From Phototrophicus methaneseepsis (GTDB lineage Bacteria; Chloroflexota; Anaerolineae; Aggregatilineales; Phototrophicaceae), in NCBI RefSeq assembly GCF_015500095.1, contig NZ_CP062983.1, positions 4,774,001 to 4,838,000 of the forward strand: a DNA stretch of 64,000 nt, read 5' to 3'. Below are positions 58,301-64,000 of the stretch, piece by piece; positions within the stretch are counted from its first letter, which is position 1; the number at the start of each line of letters is the position of its first letter. The notes beneath the pieces were generated by a model. That model was not told the origin of the DNA. It was given only the letters and a program-made list of their open reading frames with translations, and searched no databases. Position numbers and translations under genes: made by a program.

Positions 58301-58704
58301 AAGCCCTGGGCGATGTGGCGTATATGAAGGATGAGTACGGTGAAGCGGAAGCACGCTACCAAGAGGCGCTGTCCTTATATGAGGCTATAGGGGCTCGCCT
58401 GGGCCAAGCCAACACGCTGAAAGCCCTGGGCGATGTGGCGTATATGCAGGATGAGTACGGTGAAGCAGAAGCACGCTTCCGCGAGGCGCTCATACTTGGT
58501 GAATCTATAGGTGACTTTACAGTTCAGCTAAATAGCTTAAAAGGTTTAGCTTCTACTTATTATGCACTGGATCGGACTGAGGAGGCCTGCGCATATGCCC
58601 AGAGGTTTTTGACATTGGCAGATAGCCATCCCTTTTTTAGAGAACATGCTGTGGTTCAAAGCTGGCGCAAAATTTTTGTCACCTGGGGCTGTGATGTGGA
58701 ATAA
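55399..58704 (+). CDS. TIR-NB-ARC-TPR (NLR-like) protein in a prophage
   Basis: About 1,101 aa from the ATG at 55399 (MPDTKKVRVFISYARKDD); the open frame to 55282 would add 39 unrelated residues and start before the promoter. Residues 7-155 form a TIR domain (VFISYARKDD, FDVWWDRENMPNRG, and the probable catalytic Glu-99 in YVRAEWQYAK). A STAND-type NB-ARC module follows: P-loop GMGGLGKTT (206-214), Walker B LIVLDDVW (about 282-289), SRLLVTTRNG, and a YQQHGLLRDYA segment at the MHD position with HG in place of HD. The last 490 residues are ten to eleven TPR-type units of 40 residues. In the family, ligand sensing by the repeats oligomerises the protein and the TIR domain destroys NAD. It is monocistronic between prophage early and packaging genes. 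Confidence 0.88.
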   Translation: MPDTKKVRVFISYARKDDYLTEVKPGEEHTYHLDVTRSFTRQLYNALKIAGFDVWWDRENMPNRGLTFLDEIKAAVTDCDFLVYVAGPHALKSDYVRAEWQYAKSICKPVIPILRAGEYEDMIPPEMAMDNGPDMRDMAFFYDKVSELVRLLSDEPKVATLYSVPNLPDWYIERGTDVSALQASLRADALNPVVVTSKQQTVTLQGMGGLGKTTMATAVCRLCDVRYSFPDGVFWIEMGKEPAIPTRQGDIGATFGDDRGEYPDAQRGKSRLSYILQNKAALIVLDDVWDYRHVDAFRVNAPRSRLLVTTRNGRIATQLGVEEHLIDTLTEEEGVALIGKRLGRSPDADNPYLEDEKAIVQLLGGHTLAISIAAARISEEGADYTPRFRQRLETRRASGGSPLGDLNMQNDDKNYNLELSLSESYEELNAQQQAQFRALGVFAAEGTFDAAAAQAVWMLDDAYQTEDTLRFFVKLSLLDQPETGRYQQHGLLRDYAHGLSSEEELAANQKRHFEHYFNEHGDYDRNQAYQDDGSMLRHNVLSKDWEQVNIAITWGFTHEPKPAIDWVVALQAFMLMRRTLSEQFALLRSGLQVSQRIDYVQGQADMLQALGNVEMRRNAYGEAEARYREALPLYEAIGSRLGQAHTLKAMGDVAYMRNEYGEAEARYGEALPLYEAIGSRLGQANTLKALGDVAYMRNEYGEAEARFREALPLYEAIGDRLGQANTLKALGDVYRMRNEYGEAEARYGEALPLYEAIGSRVGQANTLQAMGDVAYMQDEYGEAEARYGEALPLYEAIGSRVGQANTLKALGDVEMRRNEYGEAEARYGEALPLYEAIGSRVGQANTLKALGDVAYMQDEYGEAEARYREALPLYEAIGSRVGQANTLKALGDVEMSRNEYGEAEARYREALPLYEAIGSRVGQANTLKALGDVAYMQDEYGEAEARYREALRLYEAIGDRLGQTNTLKALGDVAYMKDEYGEAEARYQEALSLYEAIGARLGQANTLKALGDVAYMQDEYGEAEARFREALILGESIGDFTVQLNSLKGLASTYYALDRTEEACAYAQRFLTLADSHPFFREHAVVQSWRKIFVTWGCDVE
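57241..58500 (+). repeat. Tandem 120-bp repeats coding for TPR units
   Basis: Ten full 120-bp units and a partial eleventh start at 57241, 57361, 57481 and so on to 58441, without indels. The unit codes for a 40-residue TPR-like hairpin (NEYGEAEARYGEALPLYEAI, GSRVGQANTLKALGDVAYM). Neighbouring units differ at a handful of bases, concentrated at the codons for AYMRN/AYMQD/EMRRN, Y-G/Y-R/F-R and GSRV/GSRL/GDRL. The first and last units are the most diverged. Such near-identity points to recent expansion by unequal crossing-over. Confidence 0.95.
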
Positions 58705-58802
58705 ACGCAACTGACTTGCCTATTTTTCTTGTAGGTTCACGTACAATAAAAATGTAAAAAGAACTTGGTCAGTTCTAAGTACGAAGTTTCATGCAAGGGC
58801 GA

Positions 58803-58829
58803 TGCCGCTGCTGTATACCACCAGCGGCA
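58803..58829 (+). terminator. Probable terminator after the TIR gene
   Basis: TGCCGCTG (58803-58810) pairs with CAGCGGCA (58822-58829). The following sequence (CCTTCATTTAATG) has only a weak T tract. Confidence 0.5.
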
Positions 58830-58867
58830 CCTTCATTTAATGCATAGATTTATTCACTGAGTGTTGT

Positions 58868-59074
58868 ATGTCACCGTTTGCCGAATTACTCATCAGCCAG
58901 ATTGTCGAGATTCAGCATCGCACCGGACGCCCTGCCCGTTCCAGCACGTTGAGCAATCATCTGAATATGGCACCGCGTACGATTCGCTGGCATTTGCACA
59001 ACCTGGAAAATGCCGGTTTGCTGGCACGGCCTGCCGGGCCTAAATCTGGCTACGCCATAGCGAGGGTTCATTGA
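58868..59074 (+). CDS. Small winged-helix DNA-binding protein
   Basis: 68 aa. Reads like the core of a winged helix: LLISQIVEIQHRTGRPARSS, TLSNHLNMAPRTIRWHLHNL, ENAGLLARPAGPKSGYA. The recognition helix is the PRTIRWHLHNLE part, followed by a short wing. No other domain. It may regulate the late genes. Its stop overlaps the next start by 4 bp. Confidence 0.7.
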   Translation: MSPFAELLISQIVEIQHRTGRPARSSTLSNHLNMAPRTIRWHLHNLENAGLLARPAGPKSGYAIARVH

Positions 59075-59439
59075 GCCAACAAGATGATGCTAATTATGAG
59101 GCTTGGCTGGCTTCGCCCTTTGGGCAAGTTCACGTAAAGGCAGCGGAAGCCGAGAAAATGCGCCCGATACGTGAGGCTCAGGCCACGCTGGAACACTTCG
59201 CAAAACATACTGAATGCCGTGAAGGCGTCAATGTGGCTTCTCGATGTGTGCCGGGGTGGTGGGATCGTGACCGCTGTGGCCCGATGAATGAAATTATTCA
59301 GTACGCGTTTAATCAATCGGTGCGGATGCACATCAGCGCCTGGCAAGATTGGCTCTTCTTCATCAAGGCGAGCCAATACGAGTATGTCCGAGATAGTTGG
59401 CGACCCCGTCGAAAACCTCCACGCAAAAAAAGCGCCTAA
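59071..59439 (+). CDS. Hypothetical prophage protein
   Basis: 122 aa from a TTG that overlaps the previous stop (TTGA). Mostly helical, with three cysteines (TECREG, SRCVPGWWDRDRCG) and a basic tail (RRKPPRKKSA). No family recognised. It sits directly before the packaging genes, where phages often encode an HNH nuclease, but no HNH motif is present. Confidence 0.55.
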   Translation: MSQQDDANYEAWLASPFGQVHVKAAEAEKMRPIREAQATLEHFAKHTECREGVNVASRCVPGWWDRDRCGPMNEIIQYAFNQSVRMHISAWQDWLFFIKASQYEYVRDSWRPRRKPPRKKSA

Positions 59440-59522
59440 AACAAAAGTTCCTAGCGCAAAATCATTTAAACCATCTCTCTTGACGTCACACCTACTCTAA
59501 AAATGTAGCAGATAGGTGATTT

Positions 59523-60152
59523 ATGGCGCTCAATTACCGTAAGCAAATCTTTGCAGAAGCCTGGTTGCGAAGCAAAAACCAGACCGCTGCCGCTGTCGAA
59601 GCGGGGTACAGCGCGCGATCAGCATATAACCAGGGCTATCGTCTGATGAAAGATGATGATGTTCAGGAATATATACGCGCGCGCATGGAAGAGAACCGAG
59701 CCGGTGCTGATGAGGTGCTGATGCGCCTGGTGGATCGTGCTAATGGCAGTATGGCGATGTTCGGTGATGTCGACAAGTCTGGCGATTTTAAGCTGGACTT
59801 TGGCAAGGCTCAGCAGTTAGGCGCGCTGCATCTGATTAAAAAAATGCGGCGGATGACTGAGCGGCGGACGATCGGTGAAGAGGATGAGATCGAGCGCACG
59901 ACGATTGAGATTGAACTCTACGATGCGCAGCAAGCCGACACGCTCCTGGGCCGCTATAACAAGATGTTCACCGACAAGATCGAAGTAACTGATCCGCAGA
60001 TGGCATTGCTGGCCGACATCCGCAGCGGTGCCGTAGATTACGAGAGCCTGGCTCATGAGTTTGGCGAGTCCTTCGCGCGAACCGCGTTCGAGGATGCCGG
60101 AATCCCTGTTCCGGCTGAAGATGGAGCGAGCGCGCCAGCAGACGAAGATTAA
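59523..60152 (+). CDS. Phage terminase small subunit
   Basis: 209 aa. N-terminal DNA-binding region typical of Terminase_2 proteins: FAEAWLRSKNQTAAAVEAGY, SARSAYNQGYRLMKDDDVQE, YIRARME. A helical oligomerisation part follows and then the acidic tail (VPAEDGASAPADED). The family recognises the packaging site and loads DNA into the large subunit. The end overlaps the large-subunit gene by 32 bp. Confidence 0.85.
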   Translation: MALNYRKQIFAEAWLRSKNQTAAAVEAGYSARSAYNQGYRLMKDDDVQEYIRARMEENRAGADEVLMRLVDRANGSMAMFGDVDKSGDFKLDFGKAQQLGALHLIKKMRRMTERRTIGEEDEIERTTIEIELYDAQQADTLLGRYNKMFTDKIEVTDPQMALLADIRSGAVDYESLAHEFGESFARTAFEDAGIPVPAEDGASAPADED

Positions 60153-61575
60153 CCAGGTTCGACGTCGTAGCCTGCCGGAATATGAATTGCGTGGCAACAA
60201 CCTGGCGCTACAGACAGCCGGAGCTGGAACCTACCTCCTATGCGGGGCTGCGGGGACGGGTAAGACGCTTGCGATTTTGCTGCTGATTAATCGGCTGATG
60301 TGGGAATATCCGGGCGCGCGTTGGGTGATTATGCGCAAGGTGCGTGCTGACCTGGCACAGACGACGCTGGTTACATTTGAGCGCGATGTGCTCGGTGAAG
60401 ATAACCCGATTTGCGCCAATGTACAGCGGGAGTATCGCCAGAGCTACAAGTATCCGAACGGCAGCGAGATTGTCGTCGGCGGTATGGATCGGCCCGGCAA
60501 GATTTTGTCGGGTGAATATGACGGGGCCTATTGTGCCGAGGCTGTGCAGTTTGACAAGCTGGACATCGAAACGATTGAGATGCGTCTGCGAAATGGCGTT
60601 ATCCCTGAACCTCGTTTGCTGATGGATACGAACCCTGACCGGCCAGACCATTGGTTAAAGCAGCGTTGTGACGAAGGTTTCGTCACGCTGATGAACACAT
60701 ATCACAAAGATAACCCAAGGTACTGGGATAACAAGCTGGGCCAGTGGACGGCTGCCGGTGTGCAGTATGTGCTGGGTGCTCTAGAGAAGTTAACGGGCTT
60801 ATGGCGTGATCGGTACCGAGATGGCAAATGGACGCTGGCCGAAGGCGCTATCTTCGATGAATACCGGGAAGATGTGCACGTCGTCAACTGGTTTGCTCCG
60901 CCGCTGGACTGGCGCAAGTATCGCGTTATTGACTTCGGCTATAACCATCCGTTCGTGTGTCAGTGGTGGGCAGAAGATCCAGATGGGCGATTGTATCTCT
61001 ATCGTGAGATTTATTGGTCTGAGCGCCTTGTCCAGGATCATGCTGAAGATATTCGACGGATGACGGCCACAGCGCACTGGCGCAGCAATGCGGCGCTCTA
61101 CGACGAAGACATCATTGAATATGTGAGCCGGGAAGAATGGGCAGAAATGACTGACGAAGAGAAGCAACGCGCGCTGCTCATGGGCGAGCAAATTACTGTC
61201 TCGATCAGTGACCATGATGCTGAAGATAGAGCGACATTGAAGCGTTACGGCATTGATACGAAGGCGGCTTATAAGGCGGTCAAAGATGGTATCCAGCTCG
61301 TTAAATCGCGGCTAAGGGTCCAGGATGATGGCAAGCCGAAGCTCTTTATCATGCGCGGCGCGACTGTTGAGATTGATGACAAGCTGCGTACAAAGGGCCT
61401 GCCGACGAGCACACAAAGCGAGCTGCCTGGCTACATCTGGGCGGATAAATCCAAGAAGGAAGAGCCGCTTAAAGAGAATGATCATGGCGCAGATACCACG
61501 CGTTATATGGTGGCACATTTAGATAAGCGCGGCGGTAAGAAAGCGACAAGCCGCCGCAGGAATCCAGTATGGTGA
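60121..61575 (+). CDS. Phage terminase large subunit
   Basis: 484 aa from the ATG at 60121 (MERARQQTKINQVRRRSL); the frame is open to 60055 but that part lies in the small-subunit gene. ATPase with P-loop CGAAGTGKT (about 41-49), then VIMRKVRADLAQTTLVTF and a Walker-B-like segment GEYDGAYCAEAVQF. The C-terminal nuclease part includes YRVIDFGYNHPFVCQWWAED with an acidic residue after the strand, and later NAALYDEDIIEYV. Family: terminase of the PBSX/Terminase_3 type. Drives DNA into the prohead through the portal encoded downstream. Confidence 0.88.
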   Translation: MERARQQTKINQVRRRSLPEYELRGNNLALQTAGAGTYLLCGAAGTGKTLAILLLINRLMWEYPGARWVIMRKVRADLAQTTLVTFERDVLGEDNPICANVQREYRQSYKYPNGSEIVVGGMDRPGKILSGEYDGAYCAEAVQFDKLDIETIEMRLRNGVIPEPRLLMDTNPDRPDHWLKQRCDEGFVTLMNTYHKDNPRYWDNKLGQWTAAGVQYVLGALEKLTGLWRDRYRDGKWTLAEGAIFDEYREDVHVVNWFAPPLDWRKYRVIDFGYNHPFVCQWWAEDPDGRLYLYREIYWSERLVQDHAEDIRRMTATAHWRSNAALYDEDIIEYVSREEWAEMTDEEKQRALLMGEQITVSISDHDAEDRATLKRYGIDTKAAYKAVKDGIQLVKSRLRVQDDGKPKLFIMRGATVEIDDKLRTKGLPTSTQSELPGYIWADKSKKEEPLKENDHGADTTRYMVAHLDKRGGKKATSRRRNPVW

Positions 61576-61582
61576 GGTGAGA

Positions 61583-61768
61583 ATGAATTGCCCAATATGT
61601 CAACGTCCAATGGTGCATTATCGCCTAACCGGATACAGGTGTTTTGATGAGCGTCACAATGAAATGCGACGTGATATAGAAGTGAAAGCTATTGAGCGAG
61701 CTTTAAAAACGGGCGAAGAGCTGGATGTTGTTTTAGGTCGACTCTATGCCGAAGTGCAAGAGAGGTGA
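61583..61768 (+). CDS. Small zinc-ribbon-like prophage protein
   Basis: 61 aa from the ATG at 61583 with GGTGAG upstream; a GTG at 61577 is possible. MNCPICQRPMVHYRLTGYRC has one CxxC and a later Cys, followed by FDERHNEM, so one metal could be bound by three Cys and a His. A helix ends the protein. Located between terminase and portal; role unknown. Confidence 0.6.
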   Translation: MNCPICQRPMVHYRLTGYRCFDERHNEMRRDIEVKAIERALKTGEELDVVLGRLYAEVQER

Positions 61769-61772
61769 AGAT

Positions 61773-63251
61773 ATGCCCGGAATCGTACCGATTATGGGTG
61801 AGGATGCCGATACCGGCATGCCAGTGCCGATGTATGACCCGAATAGTCGCAAAAAGCAGGTTAAGGCTATCGACGAAGCCGGAGATAAAGAACGGGTCGC
61901 ACGGCAGAAGGAAATCGACAAGCGGCAGAAGTATTATGACGGCGATCAGGCGCTGCCGCTCGTCGTCGAGCCGGGCGAGATTGACGAGAATATCATCGTG
62001 AATGTGTACGGGTTGACCATCGATAAGCTGGTTAAATCCAGCCGAGTGCCGACGCTGGAAGTCGAAGGCGGCATTGAGAAGCACACGAATGAAGACGGCT
62101 CTATCACCAAACGAAAAAGCCCTGAGCAGGAAGCGCTCGATAGGCTGCTTGAAGAAACGGACATCACCGAGCTGGTGCCTAACGCGCTTGAGAGCAGCGC
62201 TATCGCAGGCCATTGTTTTTATCGCATTGTTTTGCCGGAAGAAGGCGACGTTACGCTGGATAACCCGCCGCATCTGGAACTTGTCGACCCGCGCTATGTG
62301 ACGACTTTCTGGCATATGGCGACGCGTAAGCTGCTGTGGTACCGGCTGAGCTGGACATTTGGCGATGCTGTGATGCGCCAGGATATTGTGCCGGTGAGCA
62401 TGGTGGCTGATGACGTCCTGAGCCTGGCTGAGAATACGCCTGATGTGAGCATTGATGGCTGGGTCATCATCGAGCAGCGCAAGAAATCGCGCAGTGCTGT
62501 ATTTGAAATTGTCGCTGTGGATACGTGGGATTATCCGTTTCCGCCTATCGTCGATGGCAAGGTGACGCGGCGCGCGCACACTTATTATGGTCGACCACTT
62601 ATTAAATCGACCCGACCACAGGACGCTATCAACCTGGTGGCATCTAATACAGGCCGGATCATCACCATTCACGGCCATCCTAAGATGTTTCTCTTCGGCG
62701 ATGAACTGGGCAATGAAGTCGATATGCGCATTGATGGCATCATCGACAACCTGGATAAAGAGGCCCGCATCGAACAGATGGAGATGATCAGCGACTTGAG
62801 CAGCTCGATTAATTTCTATCGCATGTTGCGTGAAGCCTTCTTCACTGAAGTTGGTGCAACGGATCCAACGACTGTGAAAGATAAGATCGGTGCAGCAACG
62901 AATTTCGTCATTCGTATGCTCTACGATGACCAGATCGAAACCGTGACAGAGCTGCGGCGCAAGCAAGGCGCGATGCTGACAGAAGCATTCCGGCGCATGC
63001 TTTACGTCATTGGTATCGAAGCCGATGTCATGGACAAATGGCCGCCTGCTTTGCCGGAAAACCGCGAAGAAACGTTGAAGAATGCTGAGACAGAACAGGG
63101 CCTGAAAATTACCAGTGATCAAACGCTGGCTGATGAGATTGGCCGCGACTATGCCGACGAGCTGGAACGGCGGCGCATTGAACAGCAGAATGCTATTGAT
63201 GAGCAGGTCGAGGTCCGGCGTAGAGTGGCCGAAATGGGGTTGATGATCTGA
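61773..63251 (+). CDS. Phage portal protein
   Basis: 492 aa from the ATG at 61773, with AGAGGTGAAG at the right distance; the in-frame ATG at 61746 lies in the preceding gene. Portal-like regions: QKYYDGDQALPL, NIIVNVYGLTIDKLVKSS, LESSAIAGHCFYRIVL and INLVASNTGRIITIHGHPKMF, with a helical C-terminal part (DELERRRIEQQNAIDEQVEV). The organisation suits the SPP1 gp6 type, which forms the 12-fold ring through which DNA enters. The stop overlaps the next start (TGATG-type). Confidence 0.82.
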   Translation: MPGIVPIMGEDADTGMPVPMYDPNSRKKQVKAIDEAGDKERVARQKEIDKRQKYYDGDQALPLVVEPGEIDENIIVNVYGLTIDKLVKSSRVPTLEVEGGIEKHTNEDGSITKRKSPEQEALDRLLEETDITELVPNALESSAIAGHCFYRIVLPEEGDVTLDNPPHLELVDPRYVTTFWHMATRKLLWYRLSWTFGDAVMRQDIVPVSMVADDVLSLAENTPDVSIDGWVIIEQRKKSRSAVFEIVAVDTWDYPFPPIVDGKVTRRAHTYYGRPLIKSTRPQDAINLVASNTGRIITIHGHPKMFLFGDELGNEVDMRIDGIIDNLDKEARIEQMEMISDLSSSINFYRMLREAFFTEVGATDPTTVKDKIGAATNFVIRMLYDDQIETVTELRRKQGAMLTEAFRRMLYVIGIEADVMDKWPPALPENREETLKNAETEQGLKITSDQTLADEIGRDYADELERRRIEQQNAIDEQVEVRRRVAEMGLMI

Positions 63252-64000
63252 TGGCGATCCCTGGCGACTTAACTCATCTCAATCAGGCGGATCGTGTCCT
63301 GCGTGCGCGCGATGGTTGGCGGCGTGAGCTGGCTGACCAGGAACGTGAGACAGCGCAGCGTTTGCTGGCAGCTTATGAGCGCACCGTGCCGGAAATGCAG
63401 CGGCGTATGGATTCCCTGATTGCCGAGATCCAGCGCCTGGAAGCAGCCGGGGATGCGACCACACAGCGCGTGCGGGAACTCAACGCTTACCAAAAAATGA
63501 TGGAACGCGTTGACTATGAAATGACTGAGTTTCAGCGCATCTTAAGCGATGAGATGAGCACAGCCAGTGATAGCGCGATTGAAGCGGGCAGCCGCATTGC
63601 ACAAGATATGGTTGAAATTATGGGCGGCTCGACGACTGGCGTCTTCCTTGGTGGCTGGAATGAGCCAGACCCGGCAGCGATCCGCACATTGGCGGATTAC
63701 CTGAGCCGGGAAGCGATGCAGGACAAGCTGAGCAGCTTCTCTGAAAATGCTGTTCTGAGCCTGGAAGATCTGATTTTGACACACGTTGCCCAGGGTAAAA
63801 ATCCGCGTGAACTGGCGCGGCGGCTTAGCCAGTGGACCAATACACCTTATTACTGGTCCGAGAATATGGCGCGTACCGTTCAGGTGTATAGCTACCGAGG
63901 CGCAACACATGCCAGCTATCTGGCGAATGAACATGTTGTGCAGGGGTGGGTATGGAGCGCGGCTTGTGATCGTCGTACGTGCATTAGCTGCTGGAACATG
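63251..64000 (+). CDS. Phage head morphogenesis (minor head) protein, 3' end outside window
   Basis: 250 codons are visible with no stop before the window edge. Begins MAIPGDLTHLNQADRVLRAR; the first 110 residues form a long helix-rich region (MQRRMDSLIAEIQRLEAAGD). Then LILTHVAQGKNPRELARRLS, MARTVQVYSYRGATHASYLA, and WVWSAACDRRTCISCWNM, the pattern of Mu gpF-like proteins (W-x-D-x-RTC-xx-C). Such proteins sit at the portal and help start head assembly. Its start overlaps the portal stop by one base. Confidence 0.8.
   Translation, partial: MAIPGDLTHLNQADRVLRARDGWRRELADQERETAQRLLAAYERTVPEMQRRMDSLIAEIQRLEAAGDATTQRVRELNAYQKMMERVDYEMTEFQRILSDEMSTASDSAIEAGSRIAQDMVEIMGGSTTGVFLGGWNEPDPAAIRTLADYLSREAMQDKLSSFSENAVLSLEDLILTHVAQGKNPRELARRLSQWTNTPYYWSENMARTVQVYSYRGATHASYLANEHVVQGWVWSAACDRRTCISCWNM

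Larger units (their letters stand above)
50700..64000. mobile_element. Prophage, left part (continues past the window)
   Basis: Left to right: an XRE repressor on the minus strand, then on the plus strand small early genes, a helix-turn-helix protein, an ERF recombinase, cargo genes including TIR-NB-ARC-TPR, a small HTH protein, terminase small and large subunits, portal and a head-morphogenesis protein. This is the order of a tailed phage. No integrase or attachment site is visible on this side, so the left border is approximate and the right border lies outside the window. Confidence 0.8.

Noticed and set aside
57154-58362. Long minus-strand open frames (about 400 codons) across the repeat region
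   Set aside because: They mirror the 120-bp TPR repeats of the plus-strand gene. A repeat unit that is a multiple of three keeps all frames open once one unit is open. They have no ribosome site or known domain.
57241-58500. CRISPR array
   Set aside because: The 120-bp units are contiguous coding repeats with no unique spacers, and no cas genes are present.
59071-59439. HNH nuclease before the terminase
   Set aside because: Position and cysteines fit, but no His-Asn-His motif is seen in the protein.

Overview
The window looks like a chromosomal segment of a free-living, respiring bacterium, most likely a Chloroflexota (Anaerolineae-like) organism. This is inferred from protein style: many secreted WD40 propellers with 'WSPDG' blades, a Rieske/cytochrome b locus followed by di-haem and mono-haem cytochromes c, a Cys-type CcmE, and moderate G+C. 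No rRNA is present to confirm it.

Region 1 (1-20,547, all + strand, AT-richer than the right half by eye) is a tandem array of about 13 paralogous genes for exported beta-propeller proteins. Each has a signal peptide, then WD40-like blades, then usually a PKD-like Ig-fold domain; one has a different C-terminal domain (9002-10270). The array is mosaic. It contains two segmental duplications (7607-8330 with 10078-10801; 4974-6403 with 14757-16186), chimeric genes, a frameshifted PKD domain, a tryptophan-to-stop truncation and, behind most genes, decayed copies of one C-terminal domain.

Region 2 (20,623-27,725) is a ~7.1-kb integrated element. It carries a SIR2-HerA two-gene defence cassette, an XRE regulator, a Rep-like initiator with hairpins that may mark an origin, a 51-aa ORF and a large serine recombinase. 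It sits in the 3' end of a DUF1684 gene. An 8-bp core (CAATTCCA) lies at both ends, and the displaced original gene end survives at the far edge, its stop codon overlapping that of the last WD40 gene. The element supplies a substitute gene end.

Region 3 (27.7-35.1 kb) is ordinary chromosome: DUF1684, a LOG-like protein, tRNA-Ser(CGA), a GlsB/YeaQ protein, TadA, a membrane protein with a possible PD-(D/E)XK-like domain, an MBL/beta-CASP hydrolase, RNase D and CorA.

Region 4 (35.3-50.1 kb) is an energy cluster. A strong promoter precedes Rieske protein, cytochrome b and di-haem cytochrome c. Then come another cytochrome c and a cytochrome c maturation operon (ccmE, F, H, G, an I-like gene, a di-haem lipoprotein, a DsbA-like protein, ccmA, ccmB). 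ccmC is not in the window. The maturation genes would attach haem to the cytochromes encoded beside them.

Region 5 (~50.7 kb to the right edge) is a prophage: XRE repressor, small early genes, an ERF single-strand annealing protein, then cargo including a TIR-NB-ARC-TPR protein with near-identical 120-bp repeats, then small and large terminase, portal and a head-morphogenesis protein cut by the window edge. Two mobile elements here thus each carry a predicted NAD-consuming defence protein (SIR2 and TIR).
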